DNA of 39,585 nucleotides from Streptomyces sp. T39 (GTDB lineage Bacteria; Actinomycetota; Actinomycetes; Streptomycetales; Streptomycetaceae). The position numbers and the translations under genes were made by a program. Of the stretch, positions 14,622 to 21,955 are shown piece after piece (the stretch's first letter is position 1; each line of letters opens with the position of its first letter). A model generated the notes under the pieces. That model was not told where the DNA came from and made no database searches. It worked only from the letters and a program-made list of their open reading frames with translations. Where the stretch lies: assembly GCF_008042045.1 (NCBI RefSeq), contig NZ_RDBP01000054.1:130059-169643 (forward strand), read 5' to 3'.

Positions 14622-15869
14622 TTGTCCGACATCACACTGCACGACGCCTTCCTCGCCCTGCGCCACGGTCTGCCGCGCCAGGGCCCCGGTTCCGACGACA
14701 CCTCCCGGCGCCTGCTGGCCGCCGCCGGGCCGCTGCCCGCACGCCCGCGCGTGCTCGACCTGGGCTGCGGCCGCGGGCGGTCCGCCCTGCTGCTCGCCGC
14801 GGAGGCGGGGGCGCAGGTCACCGCCGTCGATGTGCACCAGCCCTCCCTCGACGAACTGCGCCGGGCCGCCGGCGTCCGGGGGCTCGGCGACGCCGTCCGC
14901 ACCGTCCGCGCCGACATGGCGGACCTCTCCGCCTTCCCCGACGGGTCGTTCGACCTCGTCTGGGCGGAGGGCTCCGCGCACCTGATCGGTTTCGACACCG
15001 CGCTCGCCTCGTGCCGGCGGCTTCTCGCGCCGGACGGCTCACTCGTCGTGACGGCGTGCGAGTGGACCACCGCGGCTCCCCCGGCCGCCGCCCGCGCCTT
15101 CCGGGGGCGGGCCGCGCCGCGCACCACCGCCGGCAACTGCGCCGCCGTCTCGGCAGCCGGCTACACCCTGCGCCTGGTGCACCGCCTGCCCGGAAGCGAC
15201 TGGGACGAGTACCACGCGCAGCTCGCCGCGCGCGCCGACGCGGCGGACACCCGCACGCCCGGCACGGCCGAGGCGGTGGCCGGCGCCCGCGCCGAGATCG
15301 CCGTGCGGCGCGACCACGGCGACGCGTACGGCTGCACCGGCTACGTGTGCGTCCCGGCCGACCCCCGCTGGCGCGCCCGCCCCGAGACCGAGGCGGACCT
15401 CGCGGCCGTCCGCGAGGTGGTCACCGCCGCGTTCCCCACGCCGGACGAGGCACGGCTGGTGGACGCGCTGCGCCGGGACCCGGACGCATGGCTGCCCGGC
15501 CTGTCGTACGTGGCCGAGGCCGCGGACGGCACCGTCGCGGCGTACGCGCTGCTGACCCGGTGCAGGGTCGGTGACGCACCGGCCCTCGCGCTGGCGCCGG
15601 TCGCCACGGCTCCCCGTTTCCAGCGGACGGGCGCGGGCCGGGCCGTCGTCCGGGCCGTGCTGGACGCGGCGCGGGCACGCGGTGAGGTCCTGGTGGTCGT
15701 GCTCGGGCATCCCGCGTACTACCCGGGGTTCGGCTTCGAACGTGCCTCCGCATATGGAATCAAGCCGACCTTCGACGTCCCCGACGACGCGATGATGGCC
15801 ATGACGCTGGACGGCTCGGCCGCCGCCGCGGGCGGCACGATCCGATATCCGGCGGCTTTCGGCGTCTGA
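14622..15869 (+). CDS. SAM methyltransferase-GNAT acetyltransferase fusion protein
   Basis: 415 residues with two enzyme domains. Residues about 1-245 are a class I SAM-dependent methyltransferase: motif I VLDLGCGRGRSALLLAAEAG, acidic motif II VTAVDVHQPSLDELR, then DLVWAEGSAHLIGF and LAPDGSLVVTACEW. Residues about 250-415 are a GNAT N-acetyltransferase of the YhbS type, with the acetyl-CoA pyrophosphate-binding RFQRTGAGRAVVRAVLDAAR and VVVLGHPAYYPGFGFERASAYGI. The only usable start in the conserved frame is TTG 14622, seven bases after GGGG. Substrates unknown; it stands alone between the CDF and idi genes. Confidence 0.87.
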   Translation: MSDITLHDAFLALRHGLPRQGPGSDDTSRRLLAAAGPLPARPRVLDLGCGRGRSALLLAAEAGAQVTAVDVHQPSLDELRRAAGVRGLGDAVRTVRADMADLSAFPDGSFDLVWAEGSAHLIGFDTALASCRRLLAPDGSLVVTACEWTTAAPPAAARAFRGRAAPRTTAGNCAAVSAAGYTLRLVHRLPGSDWDEYHAQLAARADAADTRTPGTAEAVAGARAEIAVRRDHGDAYGCTGYVCVPADPRWRARPETEADLAAVREVVTAAFPTPDEARLVDALRRDPDAWLPGLSYVAEAADGTVAAYALLTRCRVGDAPALALAPVATAPRFQRTGAGRAVVRAVLDAARARGEVLVVVLGHPAYYPGFGFERASAYGIKPTFDVPDDAMMAMTLDGSAAAAGGTIRYPAAFGV

Positions 15870-16023
15870 CGCCGTCCCGGGGGCCCGTCCTCGGGCTGTC
15901 CGCCCGCCGTCGCCCGTGCGCGGCGTGGCGGACATGCCCGGCGGCCGAAGTGCGGAGAAGGCCCGTCTTTGCGGCAGACTGGGCCGGGCTCCCCCGGGCC
16001 GAGGACCGAAGCGAAGGATGGTT

Positions 16024-16617
16024 ATGCCGATCACATCAGCCGCCGCGGCGAACAGTTCGCCGAACGGCACCGCACCAGCGATTCTGCTCGAACTCGTCGA
16101 CGAGCAGGGCAATACGATCGGCACCGCGGAGAAGCTCGCCGCCCACCAGGCGCCGGGACAGCTGCACCGGGCGTTCTCCGTGTTCCTCTTCGACGAGCAG
16201 GGGCGGCTGCTGCTCCAGCGCCGCGCACTCGGCAAGTACCACTCCCCCGGCGTCTGGTCGAACACCTGCTGCGGCCACCCGTACCCCGGCGAGGCGCCGT
16301 TCACGGCCGCGGCCCGGCGCACCTACGAGGAGCTGGGCATCTCGCCCACGCTGCTGGCCGAGGCGGGAACGGTGCGCTACAACCACCCGGACCCGGCATC
16401 GGGCCTGGTGGAGCAGGAGTTCAACCACCTGTTCGTGGGGATGGCCCAGTCGTCGCTGCGGCCCGACGCGGAGGAGGTCGGCGAGACGGTGTTCGTCACC
16501 CCGGCCGAGCTGATGGAACTGCACGCCGGGGCGCCGTTCTCGGCGTGGTTCATGACCGTGCTGGACGCCGCCCGCCCGGCGATCAGGGAGCTGACCGGAT
16601 CCGCCGGCGGCTGGTGA
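16024..16617 (+). CDS. idi: Isopentenyl-diphosphate delta-isomerase, type I
   Basis: Interconverts IPP and DMAPP, balancing the pools used by the nearby polyprenyl synthase and HpnD. It has 197 residues with a Nudix-related fold. The catalytic Cys is in WSNTCCGHPYPGE (Cys83), the catalytic acid region is EQEFNHLFVG (Glu130/Glu132), and the RAFSVFLFDEQGRLLLQRRA strand-turn is typical. I chose ATG 16024, six bases after GAAGG; an ATG two codons earlier overlaps that site. Length and order match Streptomyces Idi, which sits near the hopanoid genes. Confidence 0.95.
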   Translation: MPITSAAAANSSPNGTAPAILLELVDEQGNTIGTAEKLAAHQAPGQLHRAFSVFLFDEQGRLLLQRRALGKYHSPGVWSNTCCGHPYPGEAPFTAAARRTYEELGISPTLLAEAGTVRYNHPDPASGLVEQEFNHLFVGMAQSSLRPDAEEVGETVFVTPAELMELHAGAPFSAWFMTVLDAARPAIRELTGSAGGW

Positions 16618-16633
16618 GGCCCGTGTGCCGGTC

Positions 16634-16667
16634 CGCGGCCCCGCGCCCTCGGCGGCTCGGGGCCGCG
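16634..16667. terminator. 10-bp hairpin between convergent idi and ATP-binding protein genes
   Basis: CGCGGCCCCG at 16634-16643 pairs exactly with CGGGGCCGCG at 16658-16667 over a 14-base loop. Placed between two convergent stops, it probably serves both directions. Confidence 0.7.
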
Positions 16668-16716
16668 GGCGTGCACGGGGGCGGGCGCGCACGGGAGGCG
16701 GGCACGTCCCGCCCGG

Positions 16717-17211
16717 CTACAGCGGTGTGGGGTCGGTGTGCAGGACCGCGTCGGCGTGGAACACGGGCGCGAGGGGGAGCTCGGCCCAGATGATCTTGCC
16801 GCCGCCGGCGGTGTGCTCGACGTCGCACACCCCGCCCGCCTCGCGGGTGATCTCCCGCACCAGCAGCAGACCGCGGCCGCCGGTCTGCGCCGAGTCGGTC
16901 TCCAGCGCCTTCGGCCGGTAGGGGTGGTTGTCCTCGACGGACACCCGGACCGAGCGCTCCCCGATCGCCACCTCGACCGCGACCTCGGGCGACAGCAGTG
17001 CCGCGTGCCGTACGGCGTTGGTGACCAGTTCGGAGACGATCAGCAGCAGTCCCTGGACGATGTCGTCGGTGATCGGAACGCCCTGCCGGCCGAGAAGGTC
17101 GCGCACCGCACGCCTGGCCTGCGGCACGGACACGTCGACCGCCGGGGCGGTGAATCTCCAGACCCCCTCGTACGACAGCGGCCCGGCCGGCACGCTCCCG
17201 CGGCTCTCCAT
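16717..17211 (-). CDS. ATP-binding regulatory protein (anti-sigma/HATPase_c family)
   Basis: 164 residues with the Bergerat ATP-binding fold of RsbW/SpoIIAB-like kinases, abundant in Streptomyces as stress and development regulators. The N-box is LIVSELVTNAVRHA, followed by VSVEDNHPYRPK and the G-box TGGRGLLLVREITREAG. It has no HPt or receiver domain. ATG 17211 has GAGGG at good spacing; in-frame extension to an ATG at codon -14 or a GTG further up is possible. No cognate sigma or anti-anti-sigma gene is adjacent, so it may be an orphan that partners with a distant sigma factor. Confidence 0.85.
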   Translation of the reverse strand: MESRGSVPAGPLSYEGVWRFTAPAVDVSVPQARRAVRDLLGRQGVPITDDIVQGLLLIVSELVTNAVRHAALLSPEVAVEVAIGERSVRVSVEDNHPYRPKALETDSAQTGGRGLLLVREITREAGGVCDVEHTAGGGKIIWAELPLAPVFHADAVLHTDPTPL

Positions 17212-17492
17212 AGTCTCACCCTCGGTTCCATCCGACTGACCCTGGGTCATCAGTGTTGGGAGTCCGCCGGTTCGGCCCGTGGAGCTGATCAGAACTGACC
17301 GTCTTTTAGCGACACATGACGGAATGCGTATGACACCGTCAGGTGAGCGACTGTTCGGCACCTCCTTATGTCCGCTTCGCCAGGCCGATCGTTTCAGCAC
17401 TTTTTCCGGCATCCGGGACTCCCGACGGCGCCGCCCGGCGGGTGCGCAGCACGGCCGCACACCCGGCACGACCGGCGGCGACGGGCCCCGGA

Positions 17493-17498
17493 TAGCAT
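17493..17498 (+). promoter_or_regulatory. Candidate -10 box for a leaderless transcript
   Basis: TAGCAT ends seven bases before ATG 17506, and no purine-rich ribosome site lies between. This spacing puts the transcription start at or next to the A of the start codon, as in actinobacterial leaderless mRNAs. A -35 box is not clear. Confidence 0.45.
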
Positions 17499-17505
17499 CC
17501 GCCGC

Positions 17506-18348
17506 ATGGAGCCGCCCGAGTACCCGCAGCCGCATCTGGCGCACACCGTCGCGGACGGCGTCGCCACCGTCGTCATCAGCAACCCGGCCAAGCGCAACGC
17601 GATGACCGCGGGGATGTGGCGGGCCGTCCCGGGGGTCCTCGCCGGCCTCGCCGCCGATCCGGCGGTGCACGCCCTGATCCTGACCGGCGAGGGCGGGACG
17701 TTCTGCGCCGGGGCCGACATCGGCTCGCTGCGCGATCCCGGCGGCGCGGCGCGGGCCGCCGCCCGCAACGGCGACGAGGCGCAGACTCCCGCGCCGCACG
17801 GCGACGACCCGCAGACCCTCGCACAGAGCGCGGAGGAGGCCCTCGCCGCGTTCCCGAAGCCGACGCTCGCCGTCGTCCGGGGCTTCTGCGTCGGCGGGGG
17901 CGCACAGCTGGCCGCCGCCTGCGACCTGCGGTTCGCCGCGGACGACGCGCGCTTCGGGGTGACTCCGGCGAAGCTCGGCATCGTCTACCCGGCGGCGTCC
18001 ACCCGCAGACTGGCTTCGCTGGTGGGGCCGGCCGCCGCCAAGTACCTGCTCTTCTCCGGCGAGTTGATCGACGCGGCACGGGCGCTGCGCACCGGCCTGG
18101 TGGACGAGGTGCTGCCGGAAGCCGAACTGGGCCCGCGTGCGGCGGAGTTCACCCGGATCCTCACCACCCGCTCGCAGCTGACGCAGTGCGCCGCCAAGGA
18201 GTTCACCGCGGGGCGCGCCGACCGGGAGGCGTACTGGCGGGACCAGGCACGCGGCAGCGGCGACACCGCGGAGGGGGTCGCCGCCTTCCTGGAGCGCCGC
18301 GCGCCGCGCTTCACCTGGACACCGCCGCCGTCGCCGGCCGTCGACTGA
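17506..18348 (+). CDS. Crotonase-fold protein (enoyl-CoA hydratase/isomerase family)
   Basis: 280 residues. The fold is shown by VVISNPAKRNAMTAGMW, the CoA oxyanion motif GGTFCAGADIGSL and GFCVGGGAQLAAACDLRFA. The two catalytic glutamates of true enoyl-CoA hydratases are missing: GGGAQLA has Gln where crotonase has Glu144, and FGVTPAKLGIVYP has Pro where Glu164 is expected. The reaction is therefore probably not simple hydration; isomerase, thioesterase or another crotonase chemistry is possible. A charged 25-residue insert (around NGDEAQTPAPHGDDPQ) follows the oxyanion motif. Its stop is six bases from the convergent DJ-1 gene stop. Confidence 0.85.
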   Translation: MEPPEYPQPHLAHTVADGVATVVISNPAKRNAMTAGMWRAVPGVLAGLAADPAVHALILTGEGGTFCAGADIGSLRDPGGAARAAARNGDEAQTPAPHGDDPQTLAQSAEEALAAFPKPTLAVVRGFCVGGGAQLAAACDLRFAADDARFGVTPAKLGIVYPAASTRRLASLVGPAAAKYLLFSGELIDAARALRTGLVDEVLPEAELGPRAAEFTRILTTRSQLTQCAAKEFTAGRADREAYWRDQARGSGDTAEGVAAFLERRAPRFTWTPPPSPAVD

Positions 18349-18354
18349 GCCGGA

Positions 18355-18990
18355 CTACGTCAGGAGGAAGCGGCTCCGGGTGCGGAACTCCTCGACCAGA
18401 TGGGCGGGCGCCTTCCCGGGGGCACCCGCGTCGTAGGGCGGCTGGGGGTCGTACTCGGTCAGCAGCTGCACGGCCCGGGCATGTTCGTCGCCGGCGATCC
18501 TGCCGACGAGGGTGAGGCCCATGTCGATGCCGGACGAGACCCCGGCGGCGGTGACGTACTTCCCGTCGGTGACCACCCGGCGGCCGGTGGGCCGCGCGCC
18601 GAGCGAGGCGAGGACGCCGAGGGCGAGCCAGTGCGTGGTCGCCTCGCGTCCCTTCAGCAGCCCGGCCGCGCCGAGCAGCAGGGAGCCGGTGCACACCGAG
18701 GTCGTCCAGGTGGTGCTCGCGTCCGCCGTGCGCAGCCAGCCCAGCAGCGCCTCGTCGTCCATGCGGGCGCTCTGACCGGGGCCGCCGGGGACGACCACGA
18801 CGTCCGGGCGGGGAACCGCGTCGTAGGACGCGGTGGCGACGAGCGAGAGGTCGCCGCGGTCGTTGGTGACCGGACCCGTCTCGTCCGCGACGAACACGAC
18901 CTCGCTGCCGGGCAGCCGGCACAGCATCTCGTAGGGCCCGACGGCGTCGAGCGCGGTGAAGCGGTCGAACAGCGGCACGGCGATCTGCAT
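18355..18990 (-). CDS. DJ-1/PfpI family protein (isonitrile-hydratase-like)
   Basis: 211 residues of the class-I glutamine-amidotransferase-like DJ-1/PfpI fold. It opens IAVPLFDRFTALDAVGPYE, with VVVVPGGPGQ and the nucleophile elbow TTSVCTGSLLLGAAGLL (Cys100). These match the isonitrile hydratase/ThiJ-PfpI group. ATG 18990 has AAGGAG five bases away. It follows the GlxA-like regulator by 146 bp on the same strand, so the two may be co-transcribed. Substrate unknown; stress-related hydrolase or glyoxalase activity is also possible. Confidence 0.87.
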   Translation of the reverse strand: MQIAVPLFDRFTALDAVGPYEMLCRLPGSEVVFVADETGPVTNDRGDLSLVATASYDAVPRPDVVVVPGGPGQSARMDDEALLGWLRTADASTTWTTSVCTGSLLLGAAGLLKGREATTHWLALGVLASLGARPTGRRVVTDGKYVTAAGVSSGIDMGLTLVGRIAGDEHARAVQLLTEYDPQPPYDAGAPGKAPAHLVEEFRTRSRFLLT

Positions 18991-19121
18991 GGTGTCTCCT
19001 TCAGGTGAGGCGGGGCACGCGGACGGCGCGCGGGAGCAGGGCGGTTCGCGGGGCGTGCCGGGCACCCCGCCCGGGGACACGACCGGGAGGCGGGGCCGGG
19101 CGGGGAGGCGCCAGGGCGGTA

Positions 19122-19155
19122 AGGAGTGCGGGGCGGTCAGGAGTGCGGGGCGGTC
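19122..19155. repeat. 17-bp tandem duplication across the stop codon of the GlxA-family gene
   Basis: AGGAGTGCGGGGCGGTC occurs at 19122-19138 and again, with no spacer, at 19139-19155. The second copy encodes the C-terminal residues of the regulator and part of its TGA; the first lies just beyond the stop. Confidence 0.9.
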
Positions 19156-20102
19156 CGGAAGCGGCGGCGGTACTCGGCGGGGCCGACCCCGAGGGACTTC
19201 AGGAAGGCGCGGCGCATGGCCTCCGGGGTGCCGTACCCGCAGGAACGGGAGACGTGGGCGACGGCGTCGGCGGTGTCCTCCAGAAGCCGGCGGGCGTGTT
19301 CGAGCCGCACGCGTTCGACGTAGCGGCCCGGCGTCGTGCCGGTCTCGGCCCGGAAGGCGCGGGCGAAGTGACGTGGCGACAGGGCCGCGCGTCCGGCCAG
19401 GGCCTCCACCGACAGGTCGGCGCCGGGATGCTCGGTCACCCAGTGCTGGACCTCGCGCAGCGGGTCGCGGCGGGCGGTCTGGGCGGCGAGCTGGGCGCTG
19501 AACTGCGCCTGGTTGCCCGGCCGCCGCAGGAAGACGACCAGGTGGCGGGCGACCGTCAGCGCCACGTCCCGCCCGAGGTCCTCCTCCACGAGGGCCAGGG
19601 CCAGATCGATGCCTGCCGTCACGCCGGCGGAGGTGGACACCCGGCCGTCCCGCACGTAGATCGGGTCGGGGTCGACGTCGATCCGCGGGTAGGCGCGGGC
19701 GAAGTGCTCGCAGACGGACCAGTGGGTGGTCGCCCGGCGGCCGTCGAGCAGCCCGGCCTCGGCGAGCAGCAGTGCGCCGGTGCAGACCGAGACGAGACGC
19801 GCGGCGCCGGGTCCGTGCGCCCGCAGCCAGGCGACGAGCCGGTCGTCGGGCCCCCGGGTGCCCTCGCCGCCGGGGACGACGAGGGTGTGCGGGCGCGGCG
19901 CGTCGGCGAGGGCGAGGTCCGGCACCACGGTGAGCCCGCTGGAGGTGCGGACGGGCTCGCCGCCGAGGGCCGCGGTGCGCACGGTGTACGCGCTCGGGGC
20001 ACCCGCGGCCTTCGCCGCCCCGGTGAACACCTCCAGCGGTCCCGTGACGTCGAGGCTCTGCACTCCGTCGAAGAGGACGACGAGGACGGTTCGCTCCGGC
20101 AT
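19137..20102 (-). CDS. GlxA-family AraC-type transcriptional regulator
   Basis: 321 residues in two parts. Residues about 1-190 form a DJ-1/PfpI-like sensor domain (VLVVLFDGVQSLDVTGPLEVF, VVPGGEGTRGP, SVCTGALLLAEAGLL). Residues about 215-315 form an AraC double helix-turn-helix (VEALAGRAALSPRHFARAFR and VSRSCGYGTPEAMRRAF). ATG 20102 is preceded by GGGG two bases away. It shares the sensor fold with the DJ-1 protein encoded next to it, which it may control. It is divergent from the SCO6745-family gene with a 123-bp shared promoter region. Confidence 0.9.
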   Translation of the reverse strand: MPERTVLVVLFDGVQSLDVTGPLEVFTGAAKAAGAPSAYTVRTAALGGEPVRTSSGLTVVPDLALADAPRPHTLVVPGGEGTRGPDDRLVAWLRAHGPGAARLVSVCTGALLLAEAGLLDGRRATTHWSVCEHFARAYPRIDVDPDPIYVRDGRVSTSAGVTAGIDLALALVEEDLGRDVALTVARHLVVFLRRPGNQAQFSAQLAAQTARRDPLREVQHWVTEHPGADLSVEALAGRAALSPRHFARAFRAETGTTPGRYVERVRLEHARRLLEDTADAVAHVSRSCGYGTPEAMRRAFLKSLGVGPAEYRRRFRTAPHS

Positions 20103-20199
20103 GGCCCCATCCTGGTGGCCGCCGCGGGACGGCCGCAATGACGGGGATCCCACCTTTCCTGCCATCACGTGCCGATGCCGGGCCCGGCCTGTACCCACG

Positions 20200-20215
20200 T
20201 ACCAACCAGTCGGTA
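20200..20215. promoter_or_regulatory. TetR-type operator overlapping the promoter of the SCO6745-family gene
   Basis: TACCAACCAGTCGGTA is a 16-bp near-palindrome (12 of 16 positions symmetric) fitting TACCRACYRGTYGGTA, a common shape for TetR-family sites in actinobacteria. Its last two bases overlap a candidate -10, TAACGT (20214-20219), which ends six bases before ATG 20226. Binding would block that promoter and perhaps the divergent one. Confidence 0.5.
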
Positions 20216-20225
20216 ACGTGCCCCC

Positions 20226-21083
20226 ATGAGCCCTCTTCCCCCGCGCGCCGGACGCCGCTGCCACAACGCGCTCAACCCGCTGCACTCGACGGTCTACTTC
20301 TCCCCCGACCTGGGCACCGAGCTGGGCGCCCTCGGCCTGGAGGACCCCAACGCCGTGTACTTCGCGGCGCGCTCCGCGGCGATGGGCGCCGTCGGGGCGG
20401 GCACCGTCGCGGCCACGTTCTACAACTTCAACCCCGAGCTGGTCGCCCGTTTCGTGCCCGCCGTCTGGGAGACGGCGGAGCCCGCCGCGGTGCTCGACGC
20501 GCGCCTGCGCGCCGCCGACACGACGCTGCGGCGTCTGCTGGGCGAGGAGGTCGTCGCCTCCCCGGAGCTCGCCGAGGCCGCCGCTCTCGCGCTGCGCGCC
20601 ACCGAGGCGTGCACCCCGCACGCCAAGCCCCTGTACGCCGCGCACGCCGACCTGCCCGTGCCCGACGCGCCGCACCTCGCCTACTGGCACGCGGCGACGC
20701 TGCTGCGCGAGCACCGCGGTGACGCCCACCTCGCGGCGCTGCTGCACGCCGGGCTCGACCCGCTGGAGGCCCTGGTGAGCCACACCGCGACGGGCAAGGG
20801 CATGGCCCCGCGCTGGATCCTCGCCACGCGGGGCTGGCGGCGCGCGGACTGGGAGGCCGCCCAGGACCGGCTGCGCTCACGCGGCCTGCTCGACGCGGAA
20901 GGCGCGCTGACGGACGCAGGCACGGCGCTGCGCGCCGAGGTCGAGGAGCACACGGACCGCATGGACCTCGCCCCGTACGAGCACCTGGGCGCGGAAGCGG
21001 TCGAGCGGCTGACGGAACTGGGCCGCGGCTTCCTGCTGACGGCGTTCGCGGCGGGCGCCTTCCCCAAGGACGCCACCGGCTGA
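20226..21083 (+). CDS. SCO6745-family protein
   Basis: 285 residues, widespread in actinobacteria and of unknown function. It opens with CHNALNPLHSTVYFSPD, and has the conserved FYNFNPELVARFVPAVWE. The C-terminal half resembles a winged-helix fold (WILATRGWRRADWEAAQDRL then DAEGALTDAGTALRAEVEEH), as in MarR-like domains, so it may bind DNA or a ligand. No enzyme motif is visible. There is no ribosome site; TAACGT six bases upstream suggests a leaderless mRNA. It is transcribed divergently from the GlxA-family regulator. Confidence 0.82.
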   Translation: MSPLPPRAGRRCHNALNPLHSTVYFSPDLGTELGALGLEDPNAVYFAARSAAMGAVGAGTVAATFYNFNPELVARFVPAVWETAEPAAVLDARLRAADTTLRRLLGEEVVASPELAEAAALALRATEACTPHAKPLYAAHADLPVPDAPHLAYWHAATLLREHRGDAHLAALLHAGLDPLEALVSHTATGKGMAPRWILATRGWRRADWEAAQDRLRSRGLLDAEGALTDAGTALRAEVEEHTDRMDLAPYEHLGAEAVERLTELGRGFLLTAFAAGAFPKDATG

Positions 21084-21645
21084 CCGGCCGTCGCCCTGGG
21101 GCGTTCACGGCGGGGGCCGGGGGCCGAGGCGCGCGCGTCCGGACCCGGCGGCAGGCCGGGGAGGGCGCTCGTGCCCGGGCCCGCCGAACAGCCCGCGTCC
21201 GGACCCGGCGGCTGGCTGGGGAGGGCGCTCGTAGCCGGACCGGACAGCCCGCGCCGGGCCCGGCGGGAGGCGGACCGGGCGCTCGTGCCCGGGCCCGCCG
21301 ACAGCCCGCGTCCGGACCCGGCGGGAGGCGGCTGGTCGCACTCCCGGCCGGGCCGCGCAGCACCTGCCCGGACCCGGCGGGAGCGGACGGGCGTCCGCTG
21401 CCGGGTCGACCGGCCCCTCGCCCCGGCCGGCGGATGCGGATGCGGACGGCGCGCCCGTAGCCGGACCGGACAGCCCGCGTCCGGGCCCGCCGACAGCCCG
21501 GCGGAGGGCTTGCGCCGCCGCGCCGGAAACCCCACGCACCCACCCGGTGGCAGCCGGACCGCGCCCTTCGGGGCCAGGTCGGACGTTTGATCGCGGCGGG
21601 AGTGGCTATCCGCACCAGGACGATTACGGCACAGGAGGTGGGACC
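21084..21645. repeat. 562-bp intergenic region of degenerate GC-rich repeats
   Basis: There is no gene before the small ORF at 21646. The segment 21131 to about 21350 consists of about four degenerate direct repeats of 57-60 bp. Each begins near gcccgcgtccggacccggcgg and contains gggcgctcgtgcccgggcc. Units start at about 21131, 21191, 21247 and 21304, and a partial copy lies near 21474. Reading frames across it are low-complexity Arg/Pro/Gly and not convincing. The last 60 bp (from about 21580) are less GC-rich and should hold the promoter for the small ORF. Confidence 0.75.
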
Positions 21646-21780
21646 ATGTTCCGCGCCATCGCAGACGCGCTGCGCACCGTCGGCTCGGCCCTGGCCACGG
21701 TGGTGACGCTGCCCTTCCGGCTGCTCGCCAAGCTGTTCGGCGGAGCATCCCGGGGCTCAGGACGCGCTCGCCGGGTGTGA
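21646..21780 (+). CDS. 44-residue amphipathic/membrane-associated small protein
   Basis: ATG 21646 has a perfect AGGAGG (21633-21638) seven bases upstream, the strongest ribosome site in the region. The product opens MFRAIADALRTVGSALATVV and continues with LPFRLLAKLFGG and a basic tail, SGRARRV. It looks like one long amphipathic or membrane-dipping helix with arginines and lysines at the ends. I recall similar short proteins in other Streptomyces but know no function. It is followed within 20 bp by a very strong terminator, so it is probably a single-gene transcript. Confidence 0.7.
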   Translation: MFRAIADALRTVGSALATVVTLPFRLLAKLFGGASRGSGRARRV

Positions 21781-21797
21781 CCGCCCCCGGCGGACAG

Positions 21798-21838
21798 GAG
21801 CGGGCCCCGACCACCGACCCGGTGGTCGGGGCCCGCTC
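21798..21838 (+). terminator. 18-bp perfect hairpin terminator
   Basis: GAGCGGGCCCCGACCACC (21798-21815) pairs exactly with 21821-21838 around a 5-base loop. It lies 18 bases past the small-protein stop and upstream of tex. This is the longest perfect terminator stem in the window. Confidence 0.9.
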
Positions 21839-21916
21839 GTGTGTGCGGGCGCCGGGCCGGACATGCCAGGGGCCTCGCGCGACACGGCGACCGCCCACCC
21901 GGCAGAATGCAGGCTC

Positions 21917-21955
21917 ATGCACAGCCAGCGCGAGAAGGCGAGTCGGGGAACGTGA
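21917..21955 (+). CDS. Possible 12-residue leader ORF overlapping the tex start
   Basis: ATG 21917 opens MHSQREKASRGT and stops at TGA 21953-21955, which shares bases with the tex GTG (GTGA). A CAGAAT box (-10-like) ends nine bases before the ATG. It could be a leaderless or near-leaderless upstream ORF coupled to tex, or chance. Confidence 0.3.
   Translation: MHSQREKASRGT

Noticed and set aside
17212..17370. N-terminal extension of the ATP-binding protein to a GTG within an AAGGAGG near 17370
   Set aside because: The ribosome site overlaps the GTG itself, and the added residues do not resemble the family; ATG 17211 has a properly spaced site.
21131..21510. CRISPR array
   Set aside because: Units are adjacent and degenerate with no unique spacers, and no cas genes are present.
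21084..21645. Open frames in both directions over the GC-rich repeats as a repeat protein gene
   Set aside because: Frames lack ribosome sites, run through repeats with indels that shift frame, and encode only Arg/Pro/Gly/Ala.
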